Source: a virus. Taken from it: a stretch of DNA of 64,000 bases. The stretch's first letter is position 1; the number at the start of each line of letters is the position of its first letter. A program made the position numbers and the translations under genes. The DNA lies in IMG/VR virus record IMGVR_UViG_3300036770_007034, positions 23,060-87,059 of that record; one strand, 5' to 3'. Below the pieces are notes generated by a model, which did not search any database, had not been told where the DNA came from, and saw nothing but the letters and a program-made list of their open reading frames with translations. This document shows, one piece after another, positions 13,401-21,335 of the stretch.

Positions 13401-16400
13401 GGAGATTTTGGTCGCGTGGCACAGCTCAATAATCCTGACAAACTAGCCGCATGGGATATCGTGTATCGCCAGACTCCTATAGTAGACGTGAATCTTATCA
13501 ATTCAGTGTTCATGTACGATAGGTTAGAAAGCAAGGTCACACAATATCTCGACTTCATTGATCCATTGGCTGGTAAGATACTAGGTGCCGCCCGTCAGAA
13601 TATAGATTATCTAGGAGCCATAGACCCTGCTGCCTATAACACAGGTCCTGTAAACAATTATGGCGATCAATGGGTAGAAACACATCTGGGAGAAATCTGG
13701 TGGGATCTGTCGACCTGCAGATTTATCGATTATCACCAGGATACTATCGCTTATCGCAGTCGTCGTTGGGGACAACTGTTCCCAGGATCTACTGCCGATG
13801 TGTATCAGTGGATAGAAAGTCCGGTGCCGCCAGCTCAGTATTCTGGCCCAGGCACACCATACAGCACGACCAGTTATTCAGTGTCTAGCAAACTCAACAA
13901 CGATGGTTTGTTCGCCACACGTTATTTCTTCTGGGTGAGAGGATTGAGAGATGTGGCCACACGTGCCAAAAAGACCCTGAGTGTGCAGGCTATTTCTCAA
14001 TACATTGAAAATCCTCGCAGCTCGGGTATACCTTACATGGCAGCTATAGCATCGGGCACTTTGGCTCTATATAACTCTCGTAATAACATCAGTGCTCAAG
14101 ACACTATCTTGCATGTGGAGTTTGATAAGATAGCCAACAGTGACAATGTACACATTGAGTACGATCTCATAGCTGCTGGTGAACCGAGCAGTTTCTTGAG
14201 TGGTGGGTTATATCGCAAGATGCTGGACAGTTTCTGCGGTGAAGACACCCTGGGCAACAAAGTACCAGATCCTAATCTTTCACCTGCGGATCTTTATGGC
14301 GTATATTTCCGTCCACGCCAGAGCTTCTTTGTAGATAGATTCCTGGCCCTCCAGAATTATCTCGAGCGTGCTAATGCTATCTTCGCTGCATTCCCGATCA
14401 GTGACAGCAGACCATTCAACCTGCTCAACAGTTCAGAACCCGAACCCACATCTGCATCTGGCGAATGGAACAAACGGGTGTTGACTTATACTGAACTGAC
14501 TTATCAGGATCTTGGTCAAGTTCCAGTGGGCTACCGATATCTAGTGGCATCAGATTCAACCAATGATGGTCTATGGACGATCTATACCGTGGTGCTAGGT
14601 AATGCTCTGTTAGGGTCGCCTAAAGAACTTTTATTGACCCGTGTTCAAAATTACGACACCCGCTTATACTGGGAGTATATCAATTGGGTACAGCCTGGTT
14701 ATAATGTAGGAACTAAGCCGGTAGCAGAAGTTTCTACTTTCAACGATTTACAGAGACTCACAGTGCCCGAAGGCGCCAGTGCCAAGGTCACACGCAATAG
14801 TTTTGGTAAGTTCGAGATCTATCAGTATCTCGGAGGCGAATGGCTTCGTGTAGTGCTCGAAGATGGCACGATCGCCATCAAAGAAGAGATATGGAATTAT
14901 GTTGTAGGAAGATTTGGTTTCGACATCGAGACCTTTGATAGCCAGAGATTTGACCAGTTTCCTGCTATAGAAACACGCCAAATCTTGCGTGCTATCAACG
15001 AAGAATTACTCACTGGAGAGTTAGAGATCTTCCGTAATGAACTCCTGATGCTGGTGTTTGAGTTTATATTGACCGAACAGCAAGCACCAGATTGGTTGTT
15101 CAAGACCAGCTTGATTGACGTAAATCACAAGATCCGAGATCTCTTGCCATATCAGATCTTCCGTCAAGACAATCAAGATTTTGTGTTAGACTATATCAAG
15201 GAAGTCAAACCTTATCACGTCAAGATCAAAGAATTCAATCTCAAGTACGAAGGTATCGACACCTATGACGGCAACGTCACAGACTTTGACTGCCCGGCAT
15301 ATTATGACACTGCACTACAGGCATTCGAGGCTCCTGCCCTTGATGATAGCGATCCACCAAAATATAGCAACAGCGAACCCAGCACAGATCCTATATGGTA
15401 TGAATTGCCTTGGAGTCAGTGGTTCCAGAATTACACCTTGCAGATCCAAGGAGCCGATGTATTAGAAGGTGGTGTGGGTTATACAGTAGCACCCGAAGTG
15501 TTGATTGGTGAGGCCTGGGCCGCCAACACAGCATTTACAGCAGGACAACAGATATATTTTGCCCGTAATCTTTACACAGTGACACAATCAGGTGTGAGTG
15601 GAGTCACTGGTCCTGTGTTTACCAGTGGCAGTGATGTCAATGGTACCATGACTATAGCCTATGCTGGTACTCGTGCGCTGGCCGTGAGCCGCGTAAACAC
15701 TGCTGGACAAGTGGTAGAAATCATCGTAATTGATTCAGGATCAGGATACATTACAACTCCATCACTTACCATCGTCGGCGGTAATGGCACTGGTGCTCGA
15801 GGCGTACCGGTACTTGGAAATGAGTTAGTAAGAAACATATTGACCACGATCAAATATGACCGTTACGAGTATGTGAGCCAGGTTGTTGATTGGCAACCTA
15901 ACACCAAATATCTCGAAGGACAGTTGGTTCGTTTCCGCGATCAAGTATATTCTGTCGACGAAGTGGATGACAGCACAGAGCTAGACAGTGGTCCTCAATT
16001 CAATCCTGCTGATTATACCTTGGTAGATGAGTCCACGCTGTCGGCAGCCGATCGTGTGATCGGACTTTACACTCCTGATCCCAACGAACCAGGGCGTGAG
16101 CTTGCTCTAGTAATCAACGGTATAGACTATCCTGGCGTGCAGGTGCAAGGTCCAGGATTCGATCAGAATACCGGATTTGACGTGGGCAACTACGATATCA
16201 ATCCGTTTGACAACATCGACTTTGGCCCAGAAGGCCTGCCTACATATGATGAAGGTATCCTGGATGCGATCTATCAGAGTTCATTTGATGACATCTATCT
16301 AGGCACACGCACCACAGATATCAATGTAGATGGTGGTGCTTTTGTGGATACCTATGAAAGCCACGCACCGGAAGAATTAGTGCCTGGTATAACCTACGAC

Positions 16401-18947
16401 ACATTGGATTTCCGTGTGTACACTCGTCCAGGATCTGATTGGTCAGGCGACGGGCATGGGTTCAACATCAAGCAAGTGAATCTGCTCTATACTACTGCGT
16501 CCAACTCTGTTTATTTTGGTGATTTGATGGCCCATGCAGTGGCCGTGAGATTGATAAATGTCACTAACTTGGTATCTCTGAATCCTGGGCAGTACGTGAT
16601 AGATTGGCCACGCCAACGTGCCACAGTGCTATCTGGTGCAGCCGACAATGATATCGTCGGGGTGATAGTGTATGGAGTAGGTGGCGGTAGCCAGCTGTTC
16701 AAGGAGAGCTATCCTGGCCAAACCGTGGGAGACGAGCTGGTCATACCTGTAGGTACCGCAGTAGATTGGGCCACTAACACCATATACTCACAAGGAACCT
16801 TGGTGCGATTCAATGGAAACGTATATCGTGCCAATATCACGGCTAACAGCGGATCTTCGTTCAATATTCTGCTATACACTATTGTAGACAGTGATAGTAT
16901 CATACAATCACTGCTGGTGTTGGTCAACGGCGAAATCATTACCAACTACACTTATCAGAGTTATAACGGCTGGCAAACCAAGATATTATTCGATGACACC
17001 TATGGACAGGATGACTGGGTAGTGGTCACAGCACTCGGAGCAACCACTCCGCAGAAGAGCTGGAGCTTCCCATTGACTCAGTACTTTACATTTGCCAATG
17101 ATAGCACGGATGTTTTCTTGCTAGATAACAGTCTCCAAGGTACCAACAACATAAATCTCATAGTAGAGAGAGATGGCCAGAGACTGCGGCCTCCTGAAAG
17201 CGTGGAATATTTTGGTGATGGTTCCAGCGCAGGCCCTTATTATCTGCCCACTCGCGGCGAGATCAATCAAGGTCTGATTTCAGACAATGATGTGATAGTG
17301 TTTGTGGATCAACAGCCGAAGATACTCAGTGTTGATTTCACTGTAAGTCCTTGGGATGGTAGCTCGGACCGCTATGTAGAATTCCAGACCGCTCCAGCGG
17401 CCGGTGCTCAGATCATCATAGCAGTGACCACTTCCGCGGACTACGCACTGAATGGTAATCAACTCACTCTGAGAGTAGGTGCAGCAGTGGGCGCCACAAT
17501 CGCTGTCACCACATGGAATGACACACAAGAACAAGGTCTTCTTACACAAGTATTTGTTGGACCAACACAGACTGGTGTAACTACCGGCCAACCCTATGAT
17601 ACTACAGATTTTGATGTGGGCGATATTACTGGCGATCCTGGTAGCTTTGACTATACTTCAGGAACAGTGATTTCTACCAACGACTTTGATACAGGCAGGA
17701 TCATACTAGACAGCGAAAGATTGTGGGTCACCTTGAACGGATGGAGATTGATTGCCGGTGAAGATTATACGGTAGAAGGATCAGTGGTGACTATCGGTGG
17801 CAGTATCATCGGTCCGGCCGATCGAGTGACTATAACATCTTTCACACAGACCGTGGTACCCGAAGCCATTGCTTTCCGTATATTCCAAGACATGCTAGGT
17901 ATACAGCGTATCTATCGTATCACTCCAGAAAACACCACCGTGCTCACACAGCCCTTGGAGCCCGGAGATGACATCATCTATGTCGAAGATTCGCGTATGC
18001 TGTCAGAACCAAATCCCGAAGGCAATATTTTCGGAGTGCTGACGATCAACGGCGAACGTATAACCTATCGCGAAAGAGATGACTGGAACAATACCGTATC
18101 TGGTCTGCGTCGTGGAGTAGCAGGCACAGCCATAGCATCACATGCTGTGGGTAGTGCTGTATATGATATCGGTCGTGGCGAAGCTTTGCCACAGAGATAT
18201 CAGCAGAACATTATCGCAGATGATTTTATTGGTGATGGCGCTACCAAAACTTTCAACGCAGAAATTGGATTCGTGAACGACATCACGGTATTCCTGGGTG
18301 GATCTATCCGTTGCTATCTTGGATTATCGCTGGGAACGCTAGAGGAAATTCCCCAAGAAGATTTCACGATCATCAGCGTGGATCCTATCACTGTACAGCT
18401 AAACTTTGTTCCGCCAGCCGGACGAGTTTTCCAGATCGTCTACACACCCACAGTGGGATCACCATCAGTACTCACAGTTCCGACCACAGGTGCTACAAGC
18501 CGTTGGACCGCTGCCTTCTCAGCCACAGATTTGGTGTTGCAATCAACTGATGTGTATGACGTGACAGATTTCAATCCTGTGACTGTGCAGTTTGATGATC
18601 TTATACCTCCCAAGCGTGTGGTAGTGATCAATGACTTGAACAGCGACACTTTCTTTATCACACAGGCTGACGTGGCCACTGATACCTTTGTGACGGACAT
18701 ATCTGTGACCAAACCTGTAAGAGTGAAAGTGGGTGGAACTTTATTGGCCGAAACCGCATATACAGTATCTTCGGTAAATCCGATTTCAGTGACCTTGGTA
18801 GATGCACCTCCTCTGGGAGTAGAAATACAGATATCTATCATACAGGCCCGGGTGTTTTATGCCCAGGGCATAGATACAGCCAGCGATGGACAGCCTTTGC
18901 AAGAGCAACAAACGCTGGCAGCATGGTTTATAGAAGGTAGGGTATGA
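4440..18947 (+). CDS. Giant baseplate/tail structural protein with FG-GAP beta-propeller (gp7 position)
   Basis: An uninterrupted 4835-residue frame, occupying the place of T4 gene 7 after gp6. The N-terminus (RIRTVDFLPEIFQTPTNRQF, about residues 5-24) resembles large structural proteins of marine T4-like phages. Seven FG-GAP-type repeats lie at about residues 2175, 2232, 2362, 2556, 2681, 2870 and 2960 (for example FGSAIT..IGAPGFDN and FGHALS..IGAPDA), enough for a complete seven-bladed integrin-like propeller. Between and around the blades are repeated beta-sandwich units with the pattern GDGxTxxF...VxVN...DYT...ITF..PP..G..I.I. The product should be a long baseplate or host-recognition component. 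T4 gp7 has 1032 residues, so identity with gp7 is positional only. The stop overlaps the next ATG (ATGA). Confidence 0.85.
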   Translation: MANQRIRTVDFLPEIFQTPTNRQFLSATLDQLVQNPKLKQTQGYIGRRVGPGVNPNDNYVLEPTRTRTDYQLEPGVVFLAPNTNNVVDAMTYPGLIDSIAVKGGNVQRQDRLFSSQYYSWDPFIDLDKFVNFSQYYWLPEGPDSVDVFSAAVPLRDDFVVSRTSTGYTFSGVTGTNPTLTLVREGNYTFDVRQTGFRFWIQSVPGVSGVLPQTPNQSSREVLGVTNNGDDNGVITFDVPAKSAQNFYYQLADAGQVDFATDIQFDDINNRYLSEFIEEYGGIDGVSDINGRTVIFLNDAGWFFTGLYDANGQPFDSVPYDETVEITLESQKYSVWRINLVYDDPLNPYIKLTVDRPVDNLSRLLVLYGNQYSNISFYKDASGTFERIPLITANLDVLYYQDATNPDFFGVIRLVDQAGDQTLDIDEIIGKKTYTSPNGVTFTNGLKVQFQGLTNPASYEGKEYYVEGVGTAIQLIPVSKMITPETYTRSATIPYDSLPYDEGGFDDTLNAPLDQDYMTINRASFGYNAWSRSNRWFHAQVIADTARYNGIDPFLDNDQRAKRPIIEFRPDLKLFNSGTLGIDPVNIIDFRATDALSDINGTIGYSVDGYSFIDGSRVIFAADRDPEVRNKIYQVNFITPTGSGTPIIDLQPANLETPDQLINEMVVVLSGITQQGKSYWFDGATWIEAQRKTDVNQPPLFDVFDENGVSYSNSTVYPATSFRGSKLFSYAIGDGVTDPIVEQPLKYLTINNVGDIIFDNNLNIDTFTYVEDTVSVTLDINDGVVRQYIDRVNFRKLLGWQTANTTVTSRQSFSFDYQGSEQLILDIPVDTTSTDIPVKVFVNAIFVDPTNYTYVVNSNGSTTITFVSPPAAGSKIEVSVVSEVASSTGFYSVPLNLENNAVNEDIIQLTLGTIRNHYGSICQNLQTFQGQINGQNNSRDLGNLIPYGSIILQQSSPLTMTASFINSQRFDFFHAIEFAAKEYTKYKNLIVDAVIKNDFQNMTAAEILDECIDTINLGKTELMPFYWTDTLPTGGAFDVTTYTVTPITTNVFDTLYTYDFTSANYRAILVYLNDVQLIGNGYEYTVATDGPRITINVPLSIGDVITLREYTSTFGNFVPSTPTVLGLYPSYVPAIFLDDTYVTDKLVIRGHDGSITVAYEDIRDEVLLEFEKRIFNNLKTQSNPVPLQYSDVAPGQFRTTEYTQSEVTSIMGVSFLAWVGANKLAYREQDYIPDNQFTWNYTASENKLTGTTLLGAWRGIYNYFYDTDAPNTRPWEMLGFSQKPTWWEDQYGPAPYTSGNLVLWDDLEAGRVMDPAGSYVIEKYKRPGLTSVIPSDSEGNLLPPFDVMVGEYDTGSFRKSWTVGDGGPVEASFWKSSYWPFAVQRLLALTKPAQYFSLFADRDLYRFNDEFGQYLYENRFRLRPENIQIYGNGTIKNSYINWIVDYNRQTGLDSTVDLKRELENLDVRLCYRMASFSDKQYLKLYTEKSSPNSLNTSLLLPDESYQLLLYKNPTQSALTWSSIIIQRSDRGWVVYGYSTVRPYFEILTSIPNGNFRTFTVNETTIRVANDYSNQVTRVPYGYEFSTVSGVVDFLLSYGKLMESQGITFQDIERNRVLNWDQMAYEFMYWSQQGWAPGSLININPVANTLRIERPGFVAEPLSTTAPEDILLNQNKNSLQSQDYVVERFENELVLRAVNNNTFSYLGAKFTQFEHMIVLDNTSVFNDLIYNPATGARQSRLLFVGYTTYEWNGTLDAQGFILNQDNIVQWVPNKAYSKGQIVLYKDSYWSAAKIIPPSETFDFNVWIKSDYDQIQKGLLPNAATNAENIRNFYDVHTANLERDADLFAFGLIGFRPRRYMQNLNLDDISQVNLYSQFLGIKGTTQAAEIFTRANLGKEVAEYEIFENWAIQRAIYGANANRSYFELRLNEALMLANPSTIQVIEPGEFSDADQTVQVNQIWKESYPITSSDILPTNFLNATDVLLPSAGYVNWDDADIKVFSFADLTPIINDIENIAVGTSVWVAKDNSYDWNIYRNNLVIYTIDSVRDNLNGTCTLTFAGQHGLTVNQKIVIKYFGLGVDGAYDVLSVPSLKTVTIALSLGGAATTITGTGVCFVLESMRVRQASDVSLLEYSNSLLPGNRAWVDDDGTGHWVVYEKINPFSTPAELIPEQPEANSRFGSAITQGFGNLGALIGAPGFDNDVGAVYAFTKGGTSTYVETVLLTMGANNFVNYGSAVASGGSQWGIAGAANSWAKQGYAVTINRNPDSGNYVQAQLLTEVPYRLYTANGDGSTVAFDPTGTLGAISDPELLGVVVGDTPQVYGTNWTYSAPNVIFSSVATPSGTEAAPPAGTDNVKIFYYDEYGHGLAVSQDERWIYVGAPAGNRVYAYNKVDVQTQVKNFVGDGATDEFYIADVIIVDDDSADGGIGAQQIGVTVNNLPKQAGVDYEYSNGSVIFTAPPNTDDTIRIIRLQSKTFFPTTAETVFAIEDLYTATNIYSFSVYVNDVLQRPNMDYTFNSGNKTITFVSGGVIGTVLVVSRTYFQYVDYFDMPSPALSTARFGHALSSTTDGRQALIGAPDATADSKLLAGQIYVIDRSVERFTVTDTSVTSYTTLRNFNGPATVKINATFLIPDNGFNNNGQFTDDGVNTVTIDVPLNIGDFIEIETNTFKLVQAVASNAPQAAANFGRALDQCPTNCSLYIGQPNDSSIVPQGGSAERWINQNRLYGIISGVNQNPTLTPGESIRINDVDVLVSTPTAWTSAIGWSANVFVIDGTAIYRSIRAVPVSTSIDDTSYWQPSSWVELYVGDITTANIPNVSATTSNGYITLSIANADAAIPFTQLVVLPGLGDTFYELGLEPMYYTQTITAPNPVAYAHFGASVDISDDSRTLVVGSPQGTAFKPTTFDNGITYFDSKATEFFDPLSESGVVFTYDLLSSANGSIRNPSKFVFGQQIYDEDLRSLDEFGTAVSYNNGILLIGSPQDDLGDSVGDFGRVAQLNNPDKLAAWDIVYRQTPIVDVNLINSVFMYDRLESKVTQYLDFIDPLAGKILGAARQNIDYLGAIDPAAYNTGPVNNYGDQWVETHLGEIWWDLSTCRFIDYHQDTIAYRSRRWGQLFPGSTADVYQWIESPVPPAQYSGPGTPYSTTSYSVSSKLNNDGLFATRYFFWVRGLRDVATRAKKTLSVQAISQYIENPRSSGIPYMAAIASGTLALYNSRNNISAQDTILHVEFDKIANSDNVHIEYDLIAAGEPSSFLSGGLYRKMLDSFCGEDTLGNKVPDPNLSPADLYGVYFRPRQSFFVDRFLALQNYLERANAIFAAFPISDSRPFNLLNSSEPEPTSASGEWNKRVLTYTELTYQDLGQVPVGYRYLVASDSTNDGLWTIYTVVLGNALLGSPKELLLTRVQNYDTRLYWEYINWVQPGYNVGTKPVAEVSTFNDLQRLTVPEGASAKVTRNSFGKFEIYQYLGGEWLRVVLEDGTIAIKEEIWNYVVGRFGFDIETFDSQRFDQFPAIETRQILRAINEELLTGELEIFRNELLMLVFEFILTEQQAPDWLFKTSLIDVNHKIRDLLPYQIFRQDNQDFVLDYIKEVKPYHVKIKEFNLKYEGIDTYDGNVTDFDCPAYYDTALQAFEAPALDDSDPPKYSNSEPSTDPIWYELPWSQWFQNYTLQIQGADVLEGGVGYTVAPEVLIGEAWAANTAFTAGQQIYFARNLYTVTQSGVSGVTGPVFTSGSDVNGTMTIAYAGTRALAVSRVNTAGQVVEIIVIDSGSGYITTPSLTIVGGNGTGARGVPVLGNELVRNILTTIKYDRYEYVSQVVDWQPNTKYLEGQLVRFRDQVYSVDEVDDSTELDSGPQFNPADYTLVDESTLSAADRVIGLYTPDPNEPGRELALVINGIDYPGVQVQGPGFDQNTGFDVGNYDINPFDNIDFGPEGLPTYDEGILDAIYQSSFDDIYLGTRTTDINVDGGAFVDTYESHAPEELVPGITYDTLDFRVYTRPGSDWSGDGHGFNIKQVNLLYTTASNSVYFGDLMAHAVAVRLINVTNLVSLNPGQYVIDWPRQRATVLSGAADNDIVGVIVYGVGGGSQLFKESYPGQTVGDELVIPVGTAVDWATNTIYSQGTLVRFNGNVYRANITANSGSSFNILLYTIVDSDSIIQSLLVLVNGEIITNYTYQSYNGWQTKILFDDTYGQDDWVVVTALGATTPQKSWSFPLTQYFTFANDSTDVFLLDNSLQGTNNINLIVERDGQRLRPPESVEYFGDGSSAGPYYLPTRGEINQGLISDNDVIVFVDQQPKILSVDFTVSPWDGSSDRYVEFQTAPAAGAQIIIAVTTSADYALNGNQLTLRVGAAVGATIAVTTWNDTQEQGLLTQVFVGPTQTGVTTGQPYDTTDFDVGDITGDPGSFDYTSGTVISTNDFDTGRIILDSERLWVTLNGWRLIAGEDYTVEGSVVTIGGSIIGPADRVTITSFTQTVVPEAIAFRIFQDMLGIQRIYRITPENTTVLTQPLEPGDDIIYVEDSRMLSEPNPEGNIFGVLTINGERITYRERDDWNNTVSGLRRGVAGTAIASHAVGSAVYDIGRGEALPQRYQQNIIADDFIGDGATKTFNAEIGFVNDITVFLGGSIRCYLGLSLGTLEEIPQEDFTIISVDPITVQLNFVPPAGRVFQIVYTPTVGSPSVLTVPTTGATSRWTAAFSATDLVLQSTDVYDVTDFNPVTVQFDDLIPPKRVVVINDLNSDTFFITQADVATDTFVTDISVTKPVRVKVGGTLLAETAYTVSSVNPISVTLVDAPPLGVEIQISIIQARVFYAQGIDTASDGQPLQEQQTLAAWFIEGRV

Positions 18948-19117
18948 AAGACAACATAAATATATCCATGGACCAAAACATGGAAGAAAACAAGCAATCT
19001 CAACCTGCTGTGAGCCCGGAATCACGTCCCAACGAGCGAGGTAGTTTTGCTGTGATGGGCCATGTAAAGATATTTGACCCTAACACCAAAGAAACTATCG
19101 TGGAGACCCGAGCATGA
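18944..19117 (+). CDS. Small protein (57 aa) related to the N-terminus of the next gene
   Basis: ATG at 18944 overlaps the giant gene's stop (ATGA) and its own TGA overlaps the next ATG (ATGA). GGTAGGGT just upstream may act as ribosome binding site. The C-terminal half reads GHVKIFDPNTKETIVETRA, closely matching GFVKIFDPNTQEIFVDKKNA near the start of the following gene. This looks like a partial duplication or a shared attachment motif. A late promoter-like motif lies inside the first codons, so an internal ATG at 18968 is possible. The function is unknown; it is probably structural. Confidence 0.7.
   Translation: MKDNINISMDQNMEENKQSQPAVSPESRPNERGSFAVMGHVKIFDPNTKETIVETRA
18954..18962 (+). 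promoter_or_regulatory. Late promoter-like motif
   Basis: ACATAAATA, identical to the motifs at 1005 and 19711. It lies within the start of the 57-aa gene and could drive that gene's internal start or the 19114 gene. Confidence 0.5.
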
Positions 19118-19716
19118 TGCAGGTACCAGTAAAGATCGAAGGATTTGTAAAAATTTTCGATCCCAACACTCAAGAGATTTTTGTGGATAAAAAGAATGCT
19201 ATCCACTATGAAAATATCTCGGTAAGCATGGCCAACACCCTGGCCAACAAGACCATTGGACAGATCTATGTCATGGCATTTGGCAACGGTGGTAGCTCTG
19301 TGGATCCCACTGGCGTGATCACTTATCTTCCGCCCAACACCACTGGACAGAATGCGGATCTTTACAATCCTACTTACGCCAAGGTGGTAGATAATAATTC
19401 AGCAGCCAACACAGATCCCAGCAGAAACAACATGACCATCCTGCACACTACCGGTCGTGTTTATACAGATATCCTAGTGAGCTGTTTGCTAGACTACGGT
19501 GAACCTGCCGGACAACAGGCCTTTGACAACAGCACCAATTTCAATGGTGAATACGTTTTTGATGAGCTGGGCTTGAAAACTTGGAACGGTAGCCCTACAG
19601 ATCTACGGTTGATCACACATGTGATTTTCCACCCGGTACAGAAGAGTTTGAACCGACAGATCCAAATAGACTACACAATTCGCATACAGACCCTAACAAA
19701 TCTGAGTGCTACATAA
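19114..19716 (+). CDS. Virion structural protein, conserved in T4-like phages of aquatic bacteria
   Basis: A 200-residue protein beginning VPVKIEGFVKIFDPNTQEIFVDKKNAIH, followed by a beta-rich body with YVMAFGNGG near residue 55. Proteins with this beginning sit among baseplate and tail genes of aquatic T4-like phages, which I offer as family recollection. It lies between the giant protein and the tail fibre genes, and its ATG overlaps the previous stop. No enzymatic motif is visible. A T4 gp8- or gp10-type role is possible but cannot be shown from sequence alone. Confidence 0.75.
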   Translation: MMQVPVKIEGFVKIFDPNTQEIFVDKKNAIHYENISVSMANTLANKTIGQIYVMAFGNGGSSVDPTGVITYLPPNTTGQNADLYNPTYAKVVDNNSAANTDPSRNNMTILHTTGRVYTDILVSCLLDYGEPAGQQAFDNSTNFNGEYVFDELGLKTWNGSPTDLRLITHVIFHPVQKSLNRQIQIDYTIRIQTLTNLSAT

Positions 19717-19719
19717 ATA
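19711..19719 (+). promoter_or_regulatory. Late promoter-like motif upstream of tail fibre gene
   Basis: ACATAAATA overlaps the stop of the previous gene, 50 bases before the ATG at 19769; a second AT-rich stretch (TATATAAAGATA) follows at about 19724. Confidence 0.6.
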
Positions 19720-19768
19720 TGAGTATATAAAGATATGGTAAATATCTCTAAAGCGGAGTGAGAACACA

Positions 19769-21202
19769 ATGGCATATACGATCAATCTAACTGACGGTAC
19801 GATTTTCGCGGTAATCGCGGATGGTACTATCAACACCGATTCCAGCATGACCCTGGTGGGTAAAAACTATGCGGGCTACGGTGAATTCCTTGATGAGAAC
19901 TTCATCAAACTGTTAGAAAACAGTTCCAATACCACAGCACCAGGTGCACCGTTAGTGGGCCAGCTCTGGTGGGACAAGACCAATAATCTAATGAAGGTGT
20001 ATACAGGTACAGCCTTCAAGGTAATATCAGCTGCCACAGCCAGCGCTTCTGCTCCTACCAATAATGTCACTGGCGATCTATGGTATGATACAACAAATGC
20101 TCAGCTCAAAGTTTGGAGCGGATCGGCATTCATCCTAGTAGGACCTGCGTTTACCGCTGGCACAGGTACTTCGGGCGCGATTGTTGATACTATCACGGAT
20201 AGCTCTCCTGGAGCAGACCATGTGGTAGTAAAGATCTTTGTAAACAATACCATCGTATCCATATTCTCCAAAGACGCTACATTCACTCCTGCCGCGGCCC
20301 TTTCAGGCTTTGCTACCATAGGACCTGGTCTCAACATGAGTACCACGGTTTCGGGCGCTGTGTTCAAAGGTACAGCCACAGATGCTGAACAACTTGATGG
20401 ACTTGATTCCACAGCATTTATGCGTACCAACACTAATACCTCAACCACCGGTACTATCAGTATCCTCAATGACACTGGTTTGTATGTGGGTGGTGATAGT
20501 GATGCTCGACTTTTTGTGACTGGCACAGATGTATATCTGCGCAATCAGACACAAGACGGCGACATCTATATCCAAGTAAACGATGGTGGTTCAACTACCA
20601 ATGCTATCACTATCGATGGCGCCACAACAAATGTCACACTGAATGCAGGATTGACAGTGGGAGGAAATATTTCTTCCACTGGTGGATCAGTAAACTTTGG
20701 TACCGCTGCAATCAGTCTTGGCAGCATTATCAACAACAATGCCAATGGTGTTGGTAATATCGGTAGTTCAACCACTTATTTCAACACTATATTTGCTAAA
20801 GCAACGTCGGCTGAATATGCTGACTTGGCAGAAAGATTTGAAGCAGATGCTGCATATCCTGCAGGCACTGTAGTGATCCTGGGCGGTGAGAAAGAAATCA
20901 CCGCCGCTATGGAAGATGCCACAGATGAAGTATTTGGTGTGATTTCTACTCGCGCAGCCTTTACTATGAATGGTGCTGCCGGTAGCGATGAAACCCATCC
21001 ACCAATCGCGATGACAGGCCGAGTTCCTGTGCGTGTGGTTGGTAAGGTACGCAAAGGTGAACGCCTGGTGTCAGCCGGCAACGGCCTGGCCCGTGCCGCT
21101 GCTCGCAATGAATGGACTGCTTATAATGTGATTGGTCGTGCATTGAAAGATAAAACGACCGAAGACGAAGGCACAGTAGAAGCCATCGTCACGATAAACT
21201 AA
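19769..21202 (+). CDS. Tail fibre-like protein with C-terminal head or chaperone-type domain
   Basis: A 477-residue protein. The N-terminal 100 residues (NLTDGTIFAVIADGTINTDSSMTLVGKNYAGYG, then GQLWWDKTNNLMKVYTG and GDLWYDTTNAQLKVWSG, a repeated LWxD..N..LKVW unit) are typical of tail-fibre and baseplate-tip proteins of marine T4-like phages. The middle is a Thr/Gly-rich beta-repeat region. The last 110 residues (SAEYADLAERFEADAAYPAGTVV, GRVPVRVVGKVRKGERLVSA) match the end domain seen on many phage fibre proteins, including autoproteolytic or chaperone types. A ribosome binding site (GGAG at about 19755) precedes the ATG. It is probably a receptor-contacting fibre or its base. Confidence 0.85.
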   Translation: MAYTINLTDGTIFAVIADGTINTDSSMTLVGKNYAGYGEFLDENFIKLLENSSNTTAPGAPLVGQLWWDKTNNLMKVYTGTAFKVISAATASASAPTNNVTGDLWYDTTNAQLKVWSGSAFILVGPAFTAGTGTSGAIVDTITDSSPGADHVVVKIFVNNTIVSIFSKDATFTPAAALSGFATIGPGLNMSTTVSGAVFKGTATDAEQLDGLDSTAFMRTNTNTSTTGTISILNDTGLYVGGDSDARLFVTGTDVYLRNQTQDGDIYIQVNDGGSTTNAITIDGATTNVTLNAGLTVGGNISSTGGSVNFGTAAISLGSIINNNANGVGNIGSSTTYFNTIFAKATSAEYADLAERFEADAAYPAGTVVILGGEKEITAAMEDATDEVFGVISTRAAFTMNGAAGSDETHPPIAMTGRVPVRVVGKVRKGERLVSAGNGLARAAARNEWTAYNVIGRALKDKTTEDEGTVEAIVTIN

Positions 21203-21232
21203 AAGGAATAATTGATACCCAGCTATAAAATC

Positions 21233-21295
21233 AGTAAATGACGCCTGCGGTAATCCGCTTTACTAACATAAGTAAATGTTAGAACGCCGTTTTTT
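21233..21295 (+). other. Two adjacent hairpins and T-run between tail fibre genes
   Basis: AGTAAA..GCGG-TAAT-CCGC-TTTACT (21233-21264) is followed by CTAACAT/ATGTTAG (21263-21282) and a run of six T at 21290-21295. The T-run is seven bases from the second hairpin, so this may be an inefficient terminator or an mRNA stability element between two highly expressed structural genes. Confidence 0.5.
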
Positions 21296-21335
21296 ATAGC
21301 GTTGATGAATCAACTAATTCAAAGGGATAGATGGA

